In this document: positions 17,166 to 24,628 of the stretch, piece after piece
Layout: the number at the start of each line of letters is the position of its first letter
How positions within the stretch are numbered: position 1 is the first letter of the stretch
Origin: Epilithonimonas bovis DSM 19482
GTDB lineage: Bacteria > Bacteroidota > Bacteroidia > Flavobacteriales > Weeksellaceae
Length of the DNA stretch: 64,000 nt
Assembly (NCBI RefSeq): GCF_900108115.1
Contig: NZ_FTPU01000004.1
Location: forward strand, 62,001 to 126,000
Reading direction: 5' to 3'
Program-made: the position numbers and the translations under genes
Notes under the pieces: model-generated
The model's input: the letters and a program-made list of their open reading frames with translations, nothing else
Databases searched by the model: none
Told to the model about the DNA's origin: nothing

Positions 17166-17990
17166 TCAACCGATCTTTATCGAGGTCATACTCAAAGAAC
17201 CACCAATTAATGAGTCATTGAATAAGGATAATTCTTCGGATTTTTCTTTCAGACCAAGATTATAAATCATTGGTAGAAAATGGTCAGGTGTCGGAACCGC
17301 ATATTGCAGAAATGTACCTTGTTTTTGATAATCGATGAGTTTTTGAAAATCACCATCCAAAATCCAGTTGTTGGTTTTTTCTCTCGCTTCTATCGCCCAA
17401 TCCCAGCCAGCGCCCACGGTGTCAATATTTTTCCAGTCGATCAATCGGAGATTATGGACAATGTTTCCGCTTCCGATAATCAGGATTCCTTTTTCCCGGA
17501 GTTTGGATAATTTTTTGGCTAAATCAAAGTGGTATTCCGGCGGTTTTGTATAATCGATACTCAGCTGAATTACCGGAATATCAGCATCGGGATAAAGATG
17601 CCGCAAAACCGACCAGGCGCCGTGATCCAAGCCCCAGCTGTGGTCTTCTTCTGCAATGGGAGCTAGCAATTCTATAGTTTCTTTGGCCAGTTCCGGGCTG
17701 CCATTTGCGGGATATTGCACATCGAACAAGGCTTTTGGGAAACCATAAAAATCGTGAATGGTTTTCGGGAGTTGCATGGCGGTCACAAAAGTCCCGTTGG
17801 TAAACCAATGCGCCGAAATACAGATAATAGCATTGGGTTTTGGGATTTCTTTACTGATATTTCTAAAGCCCTGTACAAAGATATTTTCCTCGATGGCGTT
17901 CATTGGAGAGCCGTGACCGAGGAACAAAACAGGCATTTTCTCCGTAGTTGGGAAATGATCTGATATTTTTGAAAGATCGTTGAGGTTCAT
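17166..17990 (-). CDS. ygiD: 4,5-DOPA-extradiol-dioxygenase-like protein (YgiD family)
   Basis: 274 residues, class III extradiol dioxygenase fold. Metal-binding and active-site segments are visible: LFLGHGSPMNAIEEN near the N-terminus, ISAHWFTNG, HSWGLDHGAWSVLRHLYPDA in the middle, and VPTPDHFLPMIYNLG near the C-terminus. The bacterial family opens the ring of DOPA-like catechols in vitro. The physiological substrate here is not known. Single gene. Confidence 0.9.
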   Translation of the reverse strand: MNLNDLSKISDHFPTTEKMPVLFLGHGSPMNAIEENIFVQGFRNISKEIPKPNAIICISAHWFTNGTFVTAMQLPKTIHDFYGFPKALFDVQYPANGSPELAKETIELLAPIAEEDHSWGLDHGAWSVLRHLYPDADIPVIQLSIDYTKPPEYHFDLAKKLSKLREKGILIIGSGNIVHNLRLIDWKNIDTVGAGWDWAIEAREKTNNWILDGDFQKLIDYQKQGTFLQYAVPTPDHFLPMIYNLGLKEKSEELSLFNDSLIGGSLSMTSIKIG

Positions 17991-18024
17991 ATTTTTTGTA
18001 AAAAGTATTTGATTGAATTTTTGT

Positions 18025-18058
18025 GTCTCGCAGATTTAGCAGTTTGCGCTGATCTTTC
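18025..18058. repeat. Family gamma fragment, copy 3
   Basis: GTCTCGCAGATTTAGCAGTT followed by TGCGCTGATC resembles one arm of the repeats at 6819 and 15846. The arm is partial, so this is a remnant at best. Confidence 0.35.
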
Positions 18059-18247
18059 ACACTTAAGCTGGATTTTTTACCACAAAAGTCACAAAAGTGT
18101 TTGAAAAGAATTAATAATATATTTTAAGACTAAAACAGTTTAATTTTAAGTCTTTTATCTTTTCTTTATTTTCTTTCATCTACTTAAGGATAATTAAGTT
18201 TTTAAAATCTTCGATTTTTTGGCAAATGTTGTTTTTATGTCGGATCT

Positions 18248-18330
18248 GCAGCCCGGCCTGAGTGGAGCTCTTTTTCTTTTTTATCAAAAAAAGAAAAAAG
18301 CGGGAACGGAGGACGGAAAAGCTGCCCTAA
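18248..18330 (+). repeat. Dispersed hairpin repeat, family alpha, copy 3
   Basis: Reads AGCCCGGCCTGAGTGGAGCT, CTTTTT, a short centre, AAAAAAGCGGGAACGGAGGA and AAGCTGCCC, in the same orientation as copy 1. Together with the gamma fragment and the yceI terminator it explains most of the 430-bp gap between ygiD and yceI; the rest is AT-rich. Confidence 0.6.
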
Positions 18331-18350
18331 TAATCATTCTCAAAAAACAA

Positions 18351-18386
18351 AAAAGTATAAACAAAGCGGACTCTGTTTATACTTTT
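18351..18386 (-). terminator. Terminator of the YceI gene
   Basis: 13-bp stem AAAAGTATAAACA / TGTTTATACTTTT with a 10-nt loop, 36 bp after the YceI stop; on the minus strand it is followed by T-rich sequence. Confidence 0.75.
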
Positions 18387-18421
18387 ATAAAAACTTAAAC
18401 TATAATATAATCTGTGTCCGA

Positions 18422-18931
18422 CTATTGTTTTACAAACTGCAGATCACCCGCAATTTTCACTTCATCACTTACCAATACGCCGCCAGCTTCCAGCGCAGCA
18501 TTCCAGTTAAGGCCAAAATCGCTTCTTTTGATTTTGCCTTCAAAAGAAAAACCGGCTTTGGTATTGCCCCAAGGATCCTGGCCAATGCCTCCGAAATCCA
18601 CATCCAGAGTAACTGGTTTTGTAACACCGTTGATGGTGAGGTTTCCTGTAACATCTCCTGTCAAAGCTTCAGCTTCAAAAGTGATGGCTGGGTATTTTTC
18701 TGCGTTAAAGAAATCTGCAGATTTCAGGTGTGTATCTCTGTCGGTGTTATTGGTAAAAACAGAATCGGTTTTTATGCTGGCGCTTACTTTGGCTTTAGAA
18801 AATGTATCGTCTTCCGTTGTAATTTCTGCTTCAAAGCTGGTGAATTCTCCTTTCACGTAGGAGATCATCATATGTTTTACTTTAAAGGTAAGTTCGCTGT
18901 GTGTCGGGTCTAATTTCCAGGTTGTTGACAT
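18422..18931 (-). CDS. YceI family protein
   Basis: 169 residues, complete lipocalin-like YceI domain: WKLDPTHSELTFKVKHMMIS at the start, then SADFFNAEKYPAITFEA and GNLTINGVTKPVTLDV. YceI proteins bind polyisoprenoids in their barrel. Unlike many members it has no signal peptide, so a cytoplasmic location is likely. A TAACTTTG -7 box lies on the minus strand at 18963-18970. Confidence 0.9.
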   Translation of the reverse strand: MSTTWKLDPTHSELTFKVKHMMISYVKGEFTSFEAEITTEDDTFSKAKVSASIKTDSVFTNNTDRDTHLKSADFFNAEKYPAITFEAEALTGDVTGNLTINGVTKPVTLDVDFGGIGQDPWGNTKAGFSFEGKIKRSDFGLNWNAALEAGGVLVSDEVKIAGDLQFVKQ

Positions 18932-19020
18932 AATTTTAATATTTTATTGATTAATTGTTTTGCAAAGTTATAACAGAAAAAGATTTGCCGCATTGATATA
19001 GGTTAAGTTTTTTCTATTGT

Positions 19021-19160
19021 GGCAGCCCGCCAGATTTTCCTGCGCATTATCCAGCGCAAAATCTGGCGGCCGGGCTGTCCGTTTCTATCTTTTTTTTGCT
19101 AAGGCTCTTGCCCGCCCCAAAAAAAGGATAACCACTTCCATCCCTGCTGCGGGGCTTTGT
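19021..19160 (-). repeat. Dispersed hairpin repeat, family alpha, copy 4 (enlarged)
   Basis: On the minus strand it reads AAGCCCCGCAGCAGGGATGG, AAGTGGTTATCCTTTTT, a variable centre and AAAAAAGATAGAAACGG, with AGCCCGGCC at the end. An extra inverted repeat GCCAGATTTT / AAAATCTGGC (near 19029-19069) makes it longer than the other copies. It abuts the end of the DUF4130 gene. Confidence 0.55.
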
Positions 19161-19168
19161 CTCTCTGT

Positions 19169-19927
19169 TCACCATTTCTCGGTCAGGTATTTCCAGTAGC
19201 GCTTTGGGACGTGCTGGATATGGAGTTTGCTATTTTTCCGCTCTTTGATATTGGTTTTGGCAAAATAGCTTTGCCAAAGCCTCTGGTATTTTTTTTCCTC
19301 ATCATGCAGCTTTTCCTGATATTGGCTGAGGTTTATTTTTTCATCAGGATAAAAGAATCCGCAGTTTTCCAGGTCATAAAACAGCCCGTAGTTTCGGCGC
19401 AAATCATAGATCATCCATTGTTGGTCTGCATATCGGTTTTTGAAATGGTTTCTGATTAAGGGCAAAACATTGTAATCCGGGTCGATCTTAGCAAAATAAA
19501 TATCGTCCTGCATTTTCTCGAATCGTACAAAGGCCGTCATACGGTGCCTTTCCCGGCTTACCGATTTGCAGATTTTTGAAATTTGCAGAATGTCATCGTT
19601 GGCGAAATTCTGAAGGATATTGTCGCCTGGATATTTTACAGATTGTTGTACGGCAGACAAAATCAGCTGTTCCAGCCGGGGATCTTCGGATAAAAAAACT
19701 TTGACCAATTGATTGATACCGGTTTTACCGATGCTTTGTTCCAGTTTTTTCAGTACACGTTCGGATTTTTCGGTTTGTGTTACCACTTCATGAATTTGCG
19801 CAAATATATTCTCCTGCAGAAAATTTTCTCTGCTGACGATCTCCGCATCGTTGTACCGGTATTCAAAAACCTCGAATACCGCTGTAAAAAGTCCGTCAAA
19901 ACTGCCGTCATAGAGTAGTGTTGTCAT
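19169..19927 (-). CDS. DUF4130 putative DNA repair protein (partner of the radical SAM protein)
   Basis: 252 residues. The start TTLLYDGSFDGLFTAVFEVF, the central RERHRMTAFVRFEK and the C-terminal W-rich FYPDEKINLSQYQEKLHDEE and YWKYLTEKW match the DUF4130 family (TIGR03915, putative DNA repair protein). The family is normally adjacent to a radical SAM / helix-hairpin-helix protein, which in this window is at 8430-9686. Function unproven. Confidence 0.85.
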   Translation of the reverse strand: MTTLLYDGSFDGLFTAVFEVFEYRYNDAEIVSRENFLQENIFAQIHEVVTQTEKSERVLKKLEQSIGKTGINQLVKVFLSEDPRLEQLILSAVQQSVKYPGDNILQNFANDDILQISKICKSVSRERHRMTAFVRFEKMQDDIYFAKIDPDYNVLPLIRNHFKNRYADQQWMIYDLRRNYGLFYDLENCGFFYPDEKINLSQYQEKLHDEEKKYQRLWQSYFAKTNIKERKNSKLHIQHVPKRYWKYLTEKW

Positions 19928-20210
19928 AATGCCTGCTGCGTGAGTGCTGTTATCTTTTTCTAATATAAGTAGATGTAAGAATCTAGATGTCAGGTTTAAA
20001 TCATTTTACTAATTAAAAATGCTTTGCATTTCTATTTTATTTTTAAAAAAAACATCATTCTAATGTGTCTATGTGGTTTTATTAATTTTTAAACATTCTC
20101 TTAACCAAAAGTTTTATTTTTATCCCTTGAAATCGCCATGATTTGGAACCCAAAAATCAATGAAGGTACAGCGATAACATATGACCTCTGAAAAAAATAA
20201 ATATCTACAT

Positions 20211-20576
20211 ATGAAATCAAAAATTATTCTTAAAAATATAAAAATTTATGCCTATCACGGTGTATTGCCGGAAGAACCGCTGATAGGTAATGAATACCTG
20301 ATCAATGCCGAGCTGCATGCGGATCTGCAAAAAGCATCCCAAACAGATGATTTGCAAGATACAATCAATTATGCAGAAATTAGTGAGGTCATCCATCAGG
20401 AGATGCTTGTCCGTTCGCAGCTTCTGGAGCATGTGATTGGCAGGATCATCAGCAGGATAGAGATTCAGTTTCCTGCGATTAGTTTTGTTAAAATCAAACT
20501 GACAAAAACCAAACCGCCCATGCCGGGCGAGATGGATGGTGTAAGCCTGGAGTTTGAGAAAAAGATTCACCATTAA
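20211..20576 (+). CDS. folB: Dihydroneopterin aldolase
   Basis: 121 residues from the ATG at 20211 (MKSKIILKNIKIYAYHGVLP); a frame 10 codons longer exists but goes beyond the family N-terminus. It converts 7,8-dihydroneopterin to 6-hydroxymethyl-dihydropterin in folate synthesis. Family marks: YAYHGVLPEE, TINYAEI, LLEHVIGRI with the catalytic region, and KLTKTKPPMPGEMDGVSLEF. No other fol genes are adjacent. Confidence 0.92.
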   Translation: MKSKIILKNIKIYAYHGVLPEEPLIGNEYLINAELHADLQKASQTDDLQDTINYAEISEVIHQEMLVRSQLLEHVIGRIISRIEIQFPAISFVKIKLTKTKPPMPGEMDGVSLEFEKKIHH

Positions 20577-20643
20577 TATTGGATGTTGTCAGGCAAAAAG
20601 TATTGGTACTAAGTTTGCTCCGGAAATCAAAAATCAAACTGAG

Positions 20644-21375
20644 ATGAAAAATTATATTGCTGTGGCCATTGCTGCGTTGGGTCTTATCATTGCCGCTGCG
20701 ATCTTAGGCAGTGCTTTGAAAAACCGAAACCGGTCAGACAATACGGTGGCAGTAACAGGATTAGGATCCAAAACTTTTACCTCAGATCTTATCACATGGT
20801 CCGGTAGTTTTTCGAAGAATAATACAGATCTTAAATCAGCCTATGATGCACTAGCGGTTGACAGAAAGGTGATTTTTGATTATCTGAAATCCAAAGGAGT
20901 CAAAGAAAATGAGATGGTTTTTTCTGCGGTGGATATCCAAAAACAGTTCAGGAGTTTTACCGACTCCAATGGGACTTATCAGCAAGGCGAATTCTCAGGT
21001 TATAACCTGACACAAAATGTCTCTATACAGTCCAGAGAAGTTGGTAAAATCGAAAATATATCCCGTAATATCACAGAGATTATCAACCGCGGTATCGAGT
21101 TTACATCTTCTTCACCACAATATTTTTATACCAAACTGGCTCAGGTGAAGCAGCAGATGATTGCCGATGCGACAAAAGATGCCAAAGAACGCGCTGAAAA
21201 AATTGCGGAAAACGCCGGCAGCAGCCTCGGCAACCTAAAGAAAGCAACCATGGGCGTAATACAGATTACAGCACCCAATTCTAATGAGGATTATTCCTAC
21301 GGCGGGACTTACAACACTACATCTAAGGAGAAAGAAGCGACGATCACCATCAAACTGGAATATGAGGTAGATTAA
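20644..21375 (+). CDS. SIMPL (DUF541) domain protein, membrane-anchored
   Basis: 243 residues from the ATG at 20644, which directly precedes an N-terminal hydrophobic segment (about 3-24) acting as a signal anchor. The upstream extension of the open frame overlaps folB and lacks family residues. The SIMPL domain is seen in VAVTGLGSKTFTSDLITWSG, GYNLTQNVSIQS and ATKDAKERAEKIAENAGSSL. SIMPL proteins lie in the periplasm; their biochemical role is unclear. Confidence 0.85.
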   Translation: MKNYIAVAIAALGLIIAAAILGSALKNRNRSDNTVAVTGLGSKTFTSDLITWSGSFSKNNTDLKSAYDALAVDRKVIFDYLKSKGVKENEMVFSAVDIQKQFRSFTDSNGTYQQGEFSGYNLTQNVSIQSREVGKIENISRNITEIINRGIEFTSSSPQYFYTKLAQVKQQMIADATKDAKERAEKIAENAGSSLGNLKKATMGVIQITAPNSNEDYSYGGTYNTTSKEKEATITIKLEYEVD

Positions 21376-21392
21376 TCAGCGATTTTGTGGTT

Positions 21393-21842
21393 TTATGATT
21401 TGGTCTTGCTGTCAAAAACCAATGTTACGGGCCCGTCGTTGATAAGGGAAACCTTCATGTCTGCACCAAAAATGCCGCTTTCGATTTTAAGCCCTGATTT
21501 TTTAAGCTCTTCTTTAAAATGCTCAAACAGAGGAATAGCTTTGTCCGGTTTTGCCGCTTTTATAAAAGATGGTCGGTTGCCTTTTTTATAATCCGAAATT
21601 AGTGTAAACTGGCTGATGCAAAGGATCTCGCCATTAATATCCTTTACAGATTGATTCATTTTTCCGGTTTCATCAGAAAAAATTCTGACATCCAGGATTT
21701 TTCTGGCAAGCCACTCAGAATCTTCAATGCCGTCGTTTTCATCTACTCCAATCAGTAACATCAGGCCCTTATCTATTTTCCCGACAATTTGATGCTCTAC
21801 TTCAACACTTGATTGGGATACACGCTGTATAACAACTCTCAT
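21393..21842 (-). CDS. dtd: D-aminoacyl-tRNA deacylase
   Basis: 149 residues. Starts MRVVIQRVSQSSVEV and has the two active-site signatures: SQFTLISDYKKGNRPSF and the cross-subunit Gly-cis-Pro motif as NDGPVTLVFDS. It removes D-amino acids (and glycine from tRNA-Ala) from mischarged tRNA. Converges with the SIMPL gene; 11 bp separate it from the upstream lipoprotein gene, so the two may form one transcript. Confidence 0.95.
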   Translation of the reverse strand: MRVVIQRVSQSSVEVEHQIVGKIDKGLMLLIGVDENDGIEDSEWLARKILDVRIFSDETGKMNQSVKDINGEILCISQFTLISDYKKGNRPSFIKAAKPDKAIPLFEHFKEELKKSGLKIESGIFGADMKVSLINDGPVTLVFDSKTKS

Positions 21843-21853
21843 TAGACAAATAA

Positions 21854-22312
21854 TTAATTATAAATGGACAATACATTACTGTTAGCATCGTAAGAATAGG
21901 AACGATAGGTTTTAAGTGCTGTTTTGGCAGTGCTGTTGAGCGGTTGGCCGGTGGTGAGAAACCATTCTGCCCCGTCATGCGGGCAAATAACTTTAGTTCC
22001 GTCTTTCACTTCCAACACAGTGTCGCTCTCCGGGCAAATATGTGGTGCATTACGGTCATAGATCATAAAGCCGCTGCTTGCCCTGTAGACAATCAAGCCA
22101 TTGGTTCCGGCGCCTACTTCGTTAACGTAAACCCAGGAGCCAACAGTTTGTAATTTGTAATAAGTGGGCAGGTTGAGGTTGAGTTGGACGGAGACTACAG
22201 AATTAGGAAAGCAACTCACCGTTTCATTTCGCTCGTTGCAGGCATTGATTGCTGTTAACGAGCTGATAATCAAAAATAATGTAAAGGCGGCTACAATTTT
22301 TTTGGGATTCAT
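21854..22312 (-). CDS. Rieske-like lipoprotein with degenerate cluster ligands
   Basis: 152 residues. The N-terminal signal ends in a lipobox-like INAC with Cys25, pointing to a membrane lipoprotein. The C-terminal part has the order of a Rieske [2Fe-2S] domain, but the sites read RNAPHICP (A-x-H where C-x-H is expected) and ICPHDGAEW (C-x-x-D where C-x-x-H is expected). The domain is probably structural and does not bind a cluster. Upstream of dtd in the same direction. No function known. Confidence 0.65.
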   Translation of the reverse strand: MNPKKIVAAFTLFLIISSLTAINACNERNETVSCFPNSVVSVQLNLNLPTYYKLQTVGSWVYVNEVGAGTNGLIVYRASSGFMIYDRNAPHICPESDTVLEVKDGTKVICPHDGAEWFLTTGQPLNSTAKTALKTYRSYSYDANSNVLSIYN

Positions 22313-22334
22313 TTCAAAATTAATTATATATTTG
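22301..22334 (+). promoter_or_regulatory. Promoter for greA
   Basis: TTTG at 22301-22304, 22-bp spacer, TATATTTG at 22327-22334. The upstream box overlaps the start of the divergent lipoprotein gene; a leader of about 70 nt precedes greA. Confidence 0.6.
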
Positions 22335-22410
22335 TAAACTCGATTAGAGACAAATTAGTATCCGGCAAAGGTCGGATTATTTTTTTATATCAACGATAAA
22401 TTTTATTGTT

Positions 22411-22878
22411 ATGAACTACGTAACCAAAGAAGGATTGGACAAAATGAAGTCTGAGCTGGAACAACTAGAGACTATTGAAAGACCAAAAATAACTCAGCAG
22501 ATTGCTGAGGCCAGAGATAAAGGTGACTTGTCAGAAAATGCAGAATACGATGCGGCAAAAGAAGCCCAAGGTATGCTGGAAATGAGGATTTCTAAACTGA
22601 AAGATGCCATTGCGACGTCTAAAATTATTGATGGCAGCCAGTTGGACCTAAGCAAGGTTTCTATTCTTACAACAGTGAGACTGAAGAATAATATCACAAA
22701 GGGTGAACAAAAATTCACGCTGGTACCTGATAATGAGAGCGATCTTAAGTCTGGGAAAATATCTGTGAATACACCAATTGCCAAAGGCCTGCTGGGAAAA
22801 ACAGTAGGAGAGACAGCCGATATTGTGTTGCCAAACGGTAATAAGCTTTCCTTTGAAGTTTTAGAAATTTCTTTATAA
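22411..22878 (+). CDS. greA: Transcription elongation factor GreA
   Basis: 155 residues: an N-terminal coiled coil with the acidic tip (GDLSENAEYDAAKEAQ, about 40-55) that enters the RNA polymerase secondary channel and stimulates cleavage of backtracked RNA, and a C-terminal globular domain ending in TADIVLPNGNKLSFEVLEI. Its own promoter lies at 22301. The next gene, encoding a HIT protein, follows 56 bp downstream in the same direction. Confidence 0.95.
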   Translation: MNYVTKEGLDKMKSELEQLETIERPKITQQIAEARDKGDLSENAEYDAAKEAQGMLEMRISKLKDAIATSKIIDGSQLDLSKVSILTTVRLKNNITKGEQKFTLVPDNESDLKSGKISVNTPIAKGLLGKTVGETADIVLPNGNKLSFEVLEISL

Positions 22879-22934
22879 AAATTATTAAGTGTTGGTTTAA
22901 AAATTGCTGAAAGCTAGAAATCAATATTAAAATC

Positions 22935-23324
22935 ATGAGCAGTATTTTTTCTAAAATCATCAGTGGAGAAATCCCAAGTTATAAAATTGCGGAAGACGAA
23001 AAGCATATCGCTTTTTTGGATGCGATGCCATTGGTAAAAGGGCATACATTGGTGGTTCCCAAAAAAGAAGTAGACCTTATTTTTGATCTCGATTCCGAAG
23101 ATTATAAGGATCTTTGGGCCTTTACCCAGGATATTGCGAAGCAAATCAAAAAAGCAATTCCATGCAAAAGGGTAGGTATTGCCGTTGTAGGCTTAGAAGT
23201 GCCTCATGCCCATATTCATCTGGTGCCGCTTAACAGTATGGATGATCTTAATTTTAAAAATGTAAGGCTCATTTTTTCACCAGAAGAGTATAAAGAAATA
23301 CAAAAATCCATTATCAACGCATAA
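22935..23324 (+). CDS. HIT family hydrolase
   Basis: 129 residues. The histidine triad PHAHIHLVPL has His91, His93 and His95. SSIFSKIISGEIPSYKIAED at the N-terminus is typical of the Hint-like purine nucleotide phosphoramidase branch, which cleaves AMP-linked substrates. Precise substrate unknown. A terminator follows directly after the stop, ahead of clpX. Confidence 0.92.
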   Translation: MSSIFSKIISGEIPSYKIAEDEKHIAFLDAMPLVKGHTLVVPKKEVDLIFDLDSEDYKDLWAFTQDIAKQIKKAIPCKRVGIAVVGLEVPHAHIHLVPLNSMDDLNFKNVRLIFSPEEYKEIQKSIINA

Positions 23325-23349
23325 AAAGAAGTTTTCCACTTCTTTTTTT
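23323..23349 (+). terminator. Terminator after the HIT gene
   Basis: Stem AAAAAGAAGT / ACTTCTTTTT with a 5-nt loop and a T run, overlapping the stop codon of the HIT gene and 25 bp before clpX. Confidence 0.75.
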
Positions 23350-23371
23350 AATTATAGAATATTTGACAGAT

Positions 23372-24565
23372 ATGAATCCAAACCAATGCTCATTTTGTGG
23401 CAGAAAAAAGAATGAAGTTCAAATTCTGATTTCCGGGCAAAATGGCTTTATATGTGAAAATTGTATAGAACAGGCGCATGCTATTGTAAAAGACAGCGTT
23501 AACCATTCATCAGATTCTGCAGCACTTGTAGATTCTATGGATGCTCTTAAGAAGCCAAAAGAGATCAAGGCTTTTCTTGATGAATATGTAATCGGTCAGG
23601 ATCAGGCCAAAAAACAATTGTCTATTGCGGTTTACAATCATTATAAAAGGCTTCTGCATGCCCAGGATGAGAACCGGGAGGTAGAAATCGAAAAATCCAA
23701 CATCATCATGATTGGTGAGACCGGAACAGGGAAAACATTGTTGGCAAAAACCATCGCAAAACAGCTCAATGTGCCTTTTTGTATTGTGGATGCAACCATT
23801 CTTACTGAGGCCGGCTATGTGGGTGAAGATGTGGAAAGCATCTTGTCCAGATTATTGATGGTAGCAGATTATGATGTGGAGAAGGCCGAGAAAGGCATTG
23901 TTTTTATTGATGAGATTGATAAAATTGCCAGGAAATCAGATAATCCAAGCATTACCAGAGATGTTTCAGGGGAAGGCGTTCAGCAAGGATTGCTGAAATT
24001 GCTAGAAGGCAGTATCGTGAACGTACCGCCACAAGGTGGGCGTAAGCATCCGGATCAGAAATATATTCAGGTTAATACACAGAATATCCTCTTCATTGCC
24101 GGTGGTGCTTTTGACGGGATCAAAGAGATTATCGAAAGAAGGCTTAATAAGCAGGCGATCGGCTTTTCTGCAGAAAAACTTAATAAAACTGAAGAGGAAG
24201 ATTACATTTTAAGCCAGATCAATGCTATAGATCTCAAAACTTTTGGCCTTATACCAGAGCTTTTAGGAAGGTTTCCTATCATTACTTATCTTGACAGGCT
24301 GACCAAGGAGACATTGGTTAGAATTATGAAAGAACCAAAAAATTCTATTATCAATCAGTTTACAGAACTTTTTAAAATGGACGGCGTGAACCTCGAATTT
24401 ACAGATAGCGCCATTGAGGAAATAGTGGAAGATACTATGAATAAAGGACTTGGGGCAAGAGGCTTGAGAGGCACCACAGAGAAAGTTTTGGAGGATTACA
24501 TGTATGATATTGGAAATAAAACAGATATAAAAATTACAGATAATGTTGTTGCAAACAAAAATTAG
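23372..24565 (+). CDS. clpX: ATP-dependent Clp protease ATP-binding subunit ClpX
   Basis: 397 residues from the ATG at 23372 (an in-frame TTG lies 3 codons upstream). The N-terminal zinc domain has C6, C9, C28 and C31. The AAA+ core has Walker A GETGTGKT (115-122), the pore loop GYVG (148-151), Walker B FIDE (178-181) and the RKH loop in GGRKHPD. It unfolds tagged substrates and feeds them to ClpP. No clpP is adjacent. It is somewhat shorter than enterobacterial ClpX, as is usual. Confidence 0.97.
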   Translation: MNPNQCSFCGRKKNEVQILISGQNGFICENCIEQAHAIVKDSVNHSSDSAALVDSMDALKKPKEIKAFLDEYVIGQDQAKKQLSIAVYNHYKRLLHAQDENREVEIEKSNIIMIGETGTGKTLLAKTIAKQLNVPFCIVDATILTEAGYVGEDVESILSRLLMVADYDVEKAEKGIVFIDEIDKIARKSDNPSITRDVSGEGVQQGLLKLLEGSIVNVPPQGGRKHPDQKYIQVNTQNILFIAGGAFDGIKEIIERRLNKQAIGFSAEKLNKTEEEDYILSQINAIDLKTFGLIPELLGRFPIITYLDRLTKETLVRIMKEPKNSIINQFTELFKMDGVNLEFTDSAIEEIVEDTMNKGLGARGLRGTTEKVLEDYMYDIGNKTDIKITDNVVANKN

Positions 24566-24594
24566 TTGTTTTTGTAAAAAAAATTATAAATTTG
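24566..24594 (+). promoter_or_regulatory. Promoter for the T9SS substrate gene
   Basis: TTG at 24566-24568, 18-bp spacer, TAAATTTG at 24587-24594; start about 30 bp before the ATG at 24629. It lies directly after the clpX stop. Confidence 0.55.
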
Positions 24595-24628
24595 CATTAC
24601 GTAATATTAAAAACACAAATACTATGTT

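Noticed and set aside
18425-18913. 162-codon plus-strand frame
   Set aside because: Antisense shadow of the YceI gene; no start signal and no recognisable domain.
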